Below, piece after piece: positions 53,095-61,497 of a stretch of DNA of 64,000 nt. The stretch is from Pseudo-nitzschia pungens. Taxonomy: Eukaryota > Bacillariophyta > Bacillariophyceae > Bacillariales > Bacillariaceae. A model generated the notes under the pieces. The model worked only from the letters and a program-made list of their open reading frames with translations, was not told where the DNA came from and did not search any database. Where the stretch lies: assembly GCA_037355855.1 (NCBI GenBank), contig CM074763.1, forward strand, positions 4,216,001 to 4,280,000, given 5' to 3'. Position 1 is the first letter of the stretch; each line of letters starts with the position of its first letter. Position numbers and translations under genes: made by a program.

Positions 53095-53420
53095 CTGAGC
53101 TCTACAGAGCTTCAAAGTATATGATACCAAACAGCAAAGCTGTTACGAATACAGGAGCTCAGCACTCAGCTCAGCTCTCAATTCTTATGTTCTTAGTCAC
53201 CTTTAAACTAAGCGCTCAATCATGCCCTCCTATCGACCGATTCCTTTGTACCTCTAGGCGAGTATCCTGTAGTATCTAAGTTAATGCAACAGCGCTTGAA
53301 CAGTATCCTCTGTAGTCTCACTCTTTGTCAGCACTACGTGCTGTACTGTTGTTATTGTTATCCTCTAATGCTGGTGCCAAGCAATATCAACGCAATATTG
53401 TGGCAGCTTCAACCATCATA
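53095..53420 (+). repeat. dispersed repeat R, copy 3
   Basis: It matches 8900-9190 in order: GCAAAGC, ACAGGAGCT, CATGCCCTCC, GTACCTCTAGG, GAACAGTATCC, TGTAGTCTCACT, CAATATCAACGCA. It lies directly beyond the truncated end of LINE-C. No ORF is supported. Confidence 0.6.
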
Positions 53421-53449
53421 AGAATTATCCAGCATTAACAAAAATGTAA

Positions 53450-53477
53450 TTTGAGTCGTTCGCGAACGGTACTCAAA
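53450..53477. other. hyphenated palindrome
   Basis: TTTGAGT, then CGTTCGCGAACG (itself a 12-bp palindrome), a short GT spacer, then ACTCAAA. It may mark an element end or a protein-binding site; nothing else supports either reading. The rest of 53480-53817 has no gene. Confidence 0.5.
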
Positions 53478-53817
53478 ATGATTGATTTAGTGCTGGATAC
53501 TGTCTATCGTGCTCTTCTGTGAGCTAGGAGCTAGGGCATGTAGTCCAGGTAGAGATCTCTGCACTAGAACACAGCTCCTTCACAGCTCCGCTGAATATCT
53601 TATAATGTTGTTTATTTCAAAATTTGATCTGAAATGTGTTCAAAAGTGCGGGCCCAGCTGCAGGTACGGTATTTGCAGATAACACAGAAACAGAGCCTAA
53701 GCTAGAAAAGAGTTTGGTAGGAGCATATCGATAAGTACGGGCGGCACCCGTAGTTCTTAAGTGCAATAAAGGGGATCGCGGTATTCACGACGCCTTGGTA
53801 CCGTTGATATTTTTTTC

Positions 53818-54612
53818 TCAAAGCTCATCTTTATCGTCGATGTGTTTGTGGTCGCAAACGTAATCCACCACCTTTGGTAACGCATCTTGCAAGCTCTTTG
53901 CAGCACTGGCCAAATTTTCCATGAATTCCTCGTGACTCGGTACGCCTCCGTCGACTATGTCTGTAATCACCTTCACGCCCATGTAGGGTAGATTGTTCAT
54001 CTTGGCTACCCACGCTATTGCTGCCGCCTCCATATCCTTAACACTAGCATCGTTGTCCAGCATATATTTGTCGTCCGTGTCGGTTTTGTCCAGGGAATTT
54101 CCCGTCGTGCACACGCCTGTCTTGTAGCCAAGATCTGCTGCAATTTTCGATGGATCGATCACCGCTTCAAGAGTTCCGATACCGTATTTATCAAATCCCG
54201 GGATCCCGATGCGACGGTCGTGATTCGCAACGGCTGTTGTCAAAAAGACATCACCGATGGCCCCACCTTTTCGTGCAAACCCACCACATGTCCCACCGTT
54301 CAAAATCAGTTGGATGGGAGATCCCTCGGCCGCCATTTTTTCGACGGCCAAGAAGGTGGCCAAACTGGCAGGGACGGTACCAACATTGTCAACTCCTGTA
54401 TCGTAAACATTATCTTTTCCCATTGTAATCACGGTCACCTTCGTCTCACTGTGTGTTCCGGAATAAGCCAAAAACGGTGTGTGGGAAGGAAAAAAACCCT
54501 CGACAAGCTTCAGCTCCAGGTGTTCGACAAAAGGAGCAGCTTCTGCTTCCATGACAATGGGAACCAAGACACTACAACATGCATCATTATGCATTGTTAA
54601 GTTTGAACGCAA
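53818..54612 (-). CDS. 5'-methylthioadenosine/S-adenosylhomocysteine nucleosidase-like protein
   Basis: Single-exon ORF of 264 aa; the ATG at 54612 or the one at 54594 (MHNDACC) could be the start. The enzyme would cleave 5'-methylthioadenosine (and possibly S-adenosylhomocysteine) to adenine and the thio-sugar in the methionine salvage pathway. Supporting motifs are VMEAEAAPF near the N-terminus, LILNGGTCGGF in the middle, VKDMEAAAIAWVA with the expected substrate-binding Met-Glu, and VKVITDIVDGG with the expected catalytic Asp. The arrangement is closer to plant MTA nucleosidases than to Pfs of E. coli. The C-terminus reads DDKDEL, an ER-retention-type ending, but no signal peptide is visible. 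The promoter side faces the gene-poor 54613-55825 interval. Confidence 0.88.
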   Translation of the reverse strand: MRSNLTMHNDACCSVLVPIVMEAEAAPFVEHLELKLVEGFFPSHTPFLAYSGTHSETKVTVITMGKDNVYDTGVDNVGTVPASLATFLAVEKMAAEGSPIQLILNGGTCGGFARKGGAIGDVFLTTAVANHDRRIGIPGFDKYGIGTLEAVIDPSKIAADLGYKTGVCTTGNSLDKTDTDDKYMLDNDASVKDMEAAAIAWVAKMNNLPYMGVKVITDIVDGGVPSHEEFMENLASAAKSLQDALPKVVDYVCDHKHIDDKDEL

Positions 54613-54988
54613 GATTTACATGAAGGTCAATTCAAAGTGCCGATTGTTTGTCACATGACGGGTTAAAATTGAAGTACAAGCAGCCGTTGTTCGTGTGGAA
54701 ATGGCGAAGCGTGAGAAACAAGATTATATTGGTGAGAGGTGCGATGAGTAGGCACTTGGACGTGATCCTTTTGACCAGACACAGTCATTGGATTATTTTT
54801 CACCCAATACTTTTTTTGAGTATTTTCTCGAAGGATAGAGAGAATTGTGGATTATCACTCCTGTTCGTTGTTCCCAGTCCAGAACCGATGGTACGGGAAC
54901 CTATCGGATAAATCATATAGGATTAGGCGAAAAGAAGAAGATCGCATCTGTTCAATCCGTTGAGTTTTAGAAAAGTCTCATAGGTTCC

Positions 54989-55087
54989 TTACTGTTTGAT
55001 GGTCATATCTTCCAACAAAGTTAGAGCAGAAGTGGAAAAAAGATTTGAAATAGTGAGGGCCGCTACAAAGAGAAAGGATCTCATCAT
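54989..55087 (-). CDS. possible small secreted peptide or first exon (32 aa)
   Basis: MMRSFLFVAALTISNLFSTS has the shape of a signal peptide (short basic start, hydrophobic core). The frame ends at 54989, but a donor-like GTAAGG overlaps the last codon, so this could be the first exon of a spliced gene. The first AG downstream gives a frame that soon stops. Support is weak and the family is unknown. Confidence 0.2.
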   Translation of the reverse strand: MMRSFLFVAALTISNLFSTSALTLLEDMTIKQ

Positions 55088-55825
55088 TATGAAGCTATGT
55101 TGATGGATGTGTTGAATAAAAGTCTTATGACACACCTTGCGAAATAAGCTGAAAGACCTATTCTTTCTGATGTAAAAACGCTTTGGTCTCTGGTGTCTTG
55201 TTGGGAAAGACATACCGGTACCGGTAACGGTATCTTACGGTAGAACGCAGAGAGACGGCAGGATGCGTGTGGGCAGACATTGCCCGCAGCACCGACGCGC
55301 GGCGATACAGACTTGTCTGACGCGATAGATAAGCTTAGCGGTAACCTTACGAGAAGTGGACGATGGCATTATTTTAATAATAAAGCTGTAAGGCCTACTT
55401 CCTGTTGATGAAAGGAAGGAAGTTCCGTTGAAACGAAAAAGTTCCGTTGGAACGAAGTACTTCGTCGTAGATTTTGGTCGCGCAAATTTATTGGTTTCTT
55501 TCATGCCCATGTAGGCCAGTTTTCCATGTGCTTCGTATTCGACGAACCGGACGAACCCCCCTGACGGCCCAGTGAAGTAAGACTGGTAATTACTAATATT
55601 AATTCGTACAGAACTACGTTTACAGCTGTCCAGAAAAAAAATAATAATATTACTAGTAAACCTTACTTACTCGTAAGGTTACTCTGTACGAGTACCGTAC
55701 GGTATGATCTTTGACGCAATCACGGTTAGAACTGAAGACTGAAGCGGAGAATGAACTGATCGAAATCAAACTTTTCCGTATTCTGTCAACATTTATCATG
55801 CTGCGAATCTTTGTATTACTCAAAC
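55088..55825. other. intergenic, no gene seen
   Basis: The stretch has repeated CGGTA/TACGG motifs near 55213-55245 and 55690-55705 and AT-rich segments. No coding frame with support was found. It separates the nucleosidase from the WD40 gene and should hold the promoter of the latter. Confidence 0.5.
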
Positions 55826-57195
55826 ATGACAGACAATGGCAACGGCTCGAGCTATCCGGATGTTCCGCAATCACAGCGGAAGGAAATCTACACCTATCAA
55901 GCTCCGTGGCAAATATATGCGCTGTCATGGAGTCGGAGGTGAGCAGTACATTTTGAAATGAACCTGGATTGTTGTTGCCTGTGATACGTTCATTTTGCCA
56001 TTACATTGTTTCTTCTTCGTCGCTCATTGCTTGTTTTGTTCTATTGTTATAGACCCGATCCCTCGTCTCAGTTTAGATTGGCGGTAGGCTCATACCTCGA
56101 GCAATACTCCAATGTAGTTTCAGTAATAAAGAAGAACAATTCGAAGGATGACAATGGGACATTGTATCAGGCTGCTGAATTTGATCATCCCTATCCTTGC
56201 ACGAAGATTATGTGGTCACCAGACACGAGACATGGAGCAAAAGATTTGCTAGCAACGACGGGGGACTATTTACGGATATGGAACGTCAATGACGATGGAT
56301 CTGGTAGAGGAACTCTTACCGTAAAGAAAGAAGGCCTGTTGAATAATAACAAGAGTAGTGAATATTGCGCGCCATTGACTTCGTTTGACTGGAATGAAAC
56401 AGATCCAAGTATAATTGGAACGTCGTCGATTGACACAACCTGCACCATTTGGGACGTCAATACGCAACAAGCCAGAACTCAATTGATTGCTCACGACAGG
56501 GAAGTCTTTGATCTAGCTTTTGCAAGAGGAAAAGATGTTTTCGCGTCTGTAGGCGCGGATGGATCTGTACGCATGTTCGACTTGCGGAGTCTGGTGAATT
56601 CGACCATCATCTATGAATCACAAGACCTTGAACCTTTGCTCAGACTTGAATGGAACAGACAGGTGAGCGTGTTAATCGGACACACCAGTTGGTGGCGCAT
56701 TTTGTGGAATTTGTTGGACAGGTTTAATTGTACTTAACCTTTCTCTTGATTCCAGGACCCCAACTACATGGCTACCTTTATGATGGACTCAAGACGAACC
56801 GTGATATTGGATATTCGAGTGCCCTCTTTGCCTGTAGCCGAGCTTGGGGGGCACTTAGGATGTGTGAATGCAATAGCCTGGGCACCTCATTCATCCTGTC
56901 ATATCTGCACTGCAGGGGATGACTCTCAAGCTCTCATTTGGGACTTGAGTGCAATGCCGAAACGTCCTGTTGATGACCCTATATTAGCCTATAATGCAGA
57001 CGGCGAAATCAACAATTTACAGTGGAGTGCGAGCCAGCCTGACTGGGTATCTATTGCATTCAACGACAAGCTCCAAATCCGTAAGTGAACAGCCCTTTAT
57101 GTTCCTTTCTATCGTAATATTTTCTCATAATGTTACTCACTGAAACCGCAAACATGAATCATCTCTCCTGTGTGTACGATACAGTGAGGGTCTGA
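55826..57195 (+). CDS. DCAF7/TTG1-like WD40 repeat protein (4 exons, 352 aa)
   Basis: Exons are 55826-55938, 56053-56662, 56756-57080 and 57185-57195. All introns are GT-AG and all phases join. The start reads [20 protein letters not shown], then [16 protein letters not shown], the typical N-terminus of the DCAF7/HAN11, TTG1 and LWD1 group. Later motifs such as [48 protein letters not shown] and [20 protein letters not shown] follow the family in order. The last exon is 11 nt long and supplies LRV and the stop, giving the family ending LQILRV. Proteins of this group are scaffold beta-propellers, binding kinases and transcription factors or DDB1-type ubiquitin ligases. Which of these applies here cannot be told. 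Confidence 0.93.
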
Positions 57196-57739
57196 ATACA
57201 TTTAAGCGTTGAGATTGAATATTTTTCCATTATTTATCGATACAAAGCAAATCGTTTACTTTTTGTCGTGCGAAGATAGCTATGCATATGCAATGAATAC
57301 CTTACTCTCTCCAAATGAATTTGAAACTTCGCGAATCAGTGTTCATAGTCGAAGGGTGTAGCTAAGAAAGGACTACCCCATTTTCTTGAATTCCAAGACA
57401 TGGTACCAATACGTACTTCACATCGTTGAAAAGGAAATCGATGCTAAAGGAGGATCAACAAAGCGACAAGCTTCAACGTACGGTACATAGTTGAAGGCGT
57501 CAATATTTTGATTTGTTTCAAGTCATGAAAGTGTCGGGACTTTTAAGATGATAATTGTGGTGCTGTTGGAAATATCGCATCAGACAGGGGTTCCATTTCC
57601 AGAGGCCTTTATGGGTGTAAGAAAATATCTTTTTGTAGATTCTACACCAAAGGATCTGTGTTTCCAATTCTTTCAGGCGAGATTAGCCTCTTTCCTGAAA
57701 TCGGTGGGAATTTAAAATCTGTTTAAAATGCCGTACCAT
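57196..57739. other. intergenic, no gene seen
   Basis: This is the space between two convergent genes. No repeat or ORF with support was found. Confidence 0.5.
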
Positions 57740-58816
57740 CTACAAACCGCGATCTCGATCACTGTTGTTTTGATCCGATACGAAACTATGCGCCCAACTT
57801 GTATTCTGGCTAAATTGATCTCCAAAAGGGTCCTCAACCCCATCTTTGTCAACGACTTTTTCTTCTTCGCCATCTAACTTGACCAGCCGAGGCCCATCTC
57901 TTGGAACCCCAGGAACGGGTATCTTGACGGGGACTGTTTTTGCTAAACCGCTTTCTTCCCTAATGCGCCTCTCAAAGTAACGACGGCGCTCGCAATTTTG
58001 ACAAAAGAGAATAATTCCATCCAAATAATAAGAAGCAGCTGTCCCCTCAGTAAAAGCTGAGTCCTGTCCTCGTCTCATTTTCTGCAGTCGTTCGAAAGTT
58101 GGATTTTTCTCTTCTCGAACTTTTCTTAACTCTTCGACGATTTCATCGCACAATGAATCGGCTGTCAAAGACCTTCCGGAAACTAGGGGGAGATCTACGA
58201 TTTGTTGCCGGATTTCATCCTTGTCGGTAAAAGCCATGCTAACATTTGCACCAACCGTGAGAGACAGCACCGTATCAAACAAGAACCATATGGATCGGCT
58301 CAACAAGCCTCTTGGTCGTGGAAAGTTATTCTGATTTGGGTTTGATGCCCTATGAAAAGGGTTGTTACCAATTCCATTTTTAAATTTTGTCGGATCACTG
58401 AGCTGATACGGCGAATTTCCCCCTGGTACACTAGATGACGAAAACGACGACGACGATTGCAGGTTTTTGTTTCGACGTTGAATCCATCGACCGATATACC
58501 TTGGACCACGACGTAGAACAATAAAGCTTGCTAGACTCGCTAAAATTCCTTCCTTCAGTCCAATGCCTGTCAAATCCGAAAGTATTTTTTGTTCTTCCTC
58601 TCCAAACTTGAGATCATCATCCTCATTTTCTACCACGTCGACATTGAAGCCGCTATTTGCTCCGTTGCCGTCTTTAGCTCGCTTCGGTGTCTGGAAATTT
58701 CGAGAAAGCTTTTCCAATTTTACGGTTGCTACTTTTTGGAAACGTTCGAACAAGAGTTGTTCCTCTCGACGCTCTCTTACCTGATCCTGCGTTTTTTGTT
58801 GACTAGGATTATTCAT
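57740..58816 (-). CDS. unrecognised protein with two hydrophobic segments (358 aa)
   Basis: Single ORF with ATG at 58816. I do not recognise the family. The N-terminal 85 residues are charged and polar, with a likely coiled-coil stretch (QVRERREEQLLFERFQKVA). A hydrophobic stretch GILASLASFIVL lies near residue 90 and a second, SIWFLFDTVLSLTVGANVSM, near residue 175. Between them is a Ser/Asn/Pro-rich linker. The C-terminal part has a CQNC pair (near 275) in a basic region and ends in a polar tail. It could be a small membrane protein of an organelle, which is only a guess from the two segments. The start was chosen as the first ATG of a long open frame, and no introns are needed. Confidence 0.75.
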   Translation of the reverse strand: MNNPSQQKTQDQVRERREEQLLFERFQKVATVKLEKLSRNFQTPKRAKDGNGANSGFNVDVVENEDDDLKFGEEEQKILSDLTGIGLKEGILASLASFIVLRRGPRYIGRWIQRRNKNLQSSSSFSSSSVPGGNSPYQLSDPTKFKNGIGNNPFHRASNPNQNNFPRPRGLLSRSIWFLFDTVLSLTVGANVSMAFTDKDEIRQQIVDLPLVSGRSLTADSLCDEIVEELRKVREEKNPTFERLQKMRRGQDSAFTEGTAASYYLDGIILFCQNCERRRYFERRIREESGLAKTVPVKIPVPGVPRDGPRLVKLDGEEEKVVDKDGVEDPFGDQFSQNTSWAHSFVSDQNNSDRDRGL

Positions 58817-58849
58817 GTTTTCAATTCTGAGAGCAGATGTTTGCTAATG

Positions 58850-59697
58850 TCGGGTCCTAAGAAAATACGTACCGTAGGAAACCTTACTTCGTAATATCTT
58901 TCAGAGGTTGTGGGACTAAAACAATCACCATGCCGCGGAACGTTTTCAGTTGTTAAAACGAGAGAAACACAAGGCACTTTTCCAGCTTGGACGTGTCGAT
59001 GTCACTCATCACTTATGTCTCTAAAAAATGGCTGGCTCGTTACGATAGCAATTACATTAAATATTACGATGGCTACTTCAGTGAGCACGTGTGCTCACTC
59101 CTATAATCCAGAAAAATGAGATTTTTGAAATGTTTGAATAATTAGCACATGGGTAAATACTTTGATATTTTTGGAAAATACTTTCATATGTCTGCAACCT
59201 TAAACCTTTATGCTGTGTTCTAACGGTGCAGCGTGGTAGGGCTGCTACAGCAAGGTATCTATAACCAGTACAAATCCTACACAAGGACCAGGTCACTCAG
59301 CTGACAGCACCCCATAGCACCTTTATACGACCCCGTTACTAAGCCTCCTGCTTAACACACAGCCCAGCACCTTTTTGACAGTTACTGGATGCATAGGACT
59401 GTAGACCTGGTAGAGTTCTCTACACAGGGGCCCTTAGCGTACGAGTAGCATCTTTGATATCTTTGCACGACCGTTAAATTTCGGATCTGGATGTCCGTTG
59501 GGTGCGCAATTATGGGTCGTTTGTTGCTTTAGGATTTATGTTTTCGGGAATCACTCATTGGAGGGCCTCTGTTTTGCTGAATGAATCCTACCGTAATCTT
59601 ACCGGTAAACCTCTGTTTCAGGACTACCAAAGCGAAGCCTTAAGGTAAGACTTACCGTACATTGTAATGAGATCACCGAATAGAGGTACCAAGCAAC
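58850..59697. other. intergenic with a diverged dispersed-repeat segment (about 59200-59560)
   Basis: Around 59380-59440 the sequence resembles, in reverse complement, about 8355-8400, and it shares CTGTAGACCTGGTAGAG/TCTCTACAC-type motifs with 53510-53590. ATGTTTTCGGGAAT occurs at 59539 and at 53071. No gene is seen. The final 100 bp should include the glucokinase promoter. Confidence 0.45.
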
Positions 59698-61173
59698 ATG
59701 TCGAAAGTTTCATCCTACTTGCTCACTGGCGATATCGGTGGAACGAATAGTCGTATGGGACTGTACCGCGTGGGGGACGACAAACCTCTTGGAGTCGTCA
59801 CATATCGCAATCTGGAACATTTAACGAAGAAAGAAGATGGAATCTTCCAAAGAAACATTATCTATCCCTTTTTGAAGCATATGTGGGAAACAATTCCAAA
59901 CATCCCTCCAATCGAAAAGTCAGAAATTATTGCGTGTTTGGCCATTGCTGGACCCGTCAAAGGCAACAGAGTCATCATGTCAAACTTACACGGAATCGAA
60001 ATATGCGGCGAATCCATTGTTGAGGGCACCTATGATTGTGGAGAAGGCAATTTGTACTTGAGATCCATCCGGGTTTGTAAGATCATCAACGACTTTGTCG
60101 CACAGGGATATGGGTGCTTGACCCTGCAGCCGGATGAAGTAGTTGAACTAACCCCAGGTGCCCTCAATAAGATCGATACTTCTGGTCCGAAAGCATGCGT
60201 CGGCGCGGGAACGGGGCTGGGTGAATGCTTCTTAACACCTGACGAAGAAGGCAACTATTCTTGTTTTCCCTCCGAGGGAGGACATGTTGATTGGGCTCCC
60301 AGAACAGAACTAGAAGTGAATCTGCTTAAATTTCTGAAAAGAAAATTTGGGAGTAACTATCGTGTTAGTGTAGAACGCGTCGTCTCTGGCACCGGGCTTG
60401 CAAACTGTTACGAATTCCTGGCTAATGAATTCCCTGAGAAGATCAACAGTTCGATTCACGAGGAGATTTTGCAAGCTGGTGATTTGAAGGGAAAGTCAAT
60501 TGCCATGGGGGCAGATTTATGCGAACGTAGGTATTACCTGTACAGCGATCGCTCATTCAATTTCCATACTGTATTGATCTTCTGATCTTTTGAAACTCTC
60601 ATTTTTTTCGTGCGCATTATATCATTATGTATTCCGCAAGTCTGCAATCTTGCAATGGAGACGATGATCACGTAAGTTTCAATTCGAATGCGACCGTTGT
60701 AACCTTAATGCGTTGAGCTTGTTTGCGTCCATCCAAAAAGAAAGCACTAATCAATCGTGATTGCTGAATCTCCTTGTTGTAGCGCTTACGGTTCAGAGGT
60801 TGGAAATGTTGCCATAAAACTTATTCCAACCGGTGGCCTTTATGTCACCGGCGGCTTGACCCCGAAGAACATCAAATGGATCGAAGGTGAAGATAGCCAT
60901 TTTCTCAAAGCTTTCTATGATAAGGGAAGGGTTTCATCTGTTCTCGACGACGTCCCGGTTGTTGCTGTTATGGTGGAGGATATGGGCGTTCGTGGAGCCT
61001 GGAAAAATGCTCAAATTGTACGTTTGTCGTTGTATTTTGGTTGTTATTATTATTATTTTGTACGAATATGTTTATTGTAGGTAGATATGCAATGTCTTCT
61101 GGTGGTACGATTTTTCTAATTCGATTCTTTTGCATAGCAATACGAAAAAGTTCAAGGCCACAAAAACTTCTGA
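59698..61173 (+). CDS. glucokinase of bacterial type (4 exons, 376 aa)
   Basis: Exons are 59698-60526, 60641-60671 (31 nt), 60783-61017 and 61138-61173. All introns are GT-AG and the phases join to give 376 residues. The enzyme would phosphorylate glucose with ATP at the entry to glycolysis. The N-terminal phosphate-binding loop GDIGGTNSR is at residues 12-20. IINDFVAQGYG (about 140) contains the expected catalytic Asp. GAGTGLGECF (about 172) and PSEGGHVDW (about 197) are the glucose-site motifs, and VERVVSGTGLANCYEF follows. The small exons give CNLAMETMI, joining to TAYGSEVGNVAIKL, and then GGLYVTGGLTPKNI, the usual C-terminal motifs. The final exon gives QYEKVQGHKNF. The protein is of the ROK-unrelated Glk group rather than hexokinase. 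No plastid or mitochondrial targeting peptide is evident. Confidence 0.9.
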
Positions 61174-61497
61174 CTCCATAGGGTCTCATTGACCCGGATT
61201 CCGAGTTCTATTGAAGCAGAAACTTATTCCATTCGGACTTGTTAGAATTGGCACAGAAAAAAATGCCACTGACCTTTGGAGTTGTCGCTGGAATCGTCGT
61301 GATTTAATTCAAATAGTAGACAAAAGTTTGTTGAAGCGAAGGAATGCTTTTCAGATGTTCCAACTGTATAGTAGAATAGTAGAAATAAATAGCTATCACT
61401 TTAAATCAGGATATTTAAAGGTAAGAAAACAGTAGAATGAGTTTGCTACCAGTCTATCCAGTAGTCTATTAGTAGGCAATGATGTACGACAAATAAC
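61174..61497. other. intergenic between convergent genes
   Basis: The 3' ends of glucokinase and the HEAT-repeat gene face each other across 324 bp. Nothing else is seen. Confidence 0.6.

Noticed and set aside
54648..54911. 87-aa ORF between the nucleosidase and the WD40 gene
   Set aside because: No recognisable domain, no splice or start context, and composition like the surrounding non-coding DNA.
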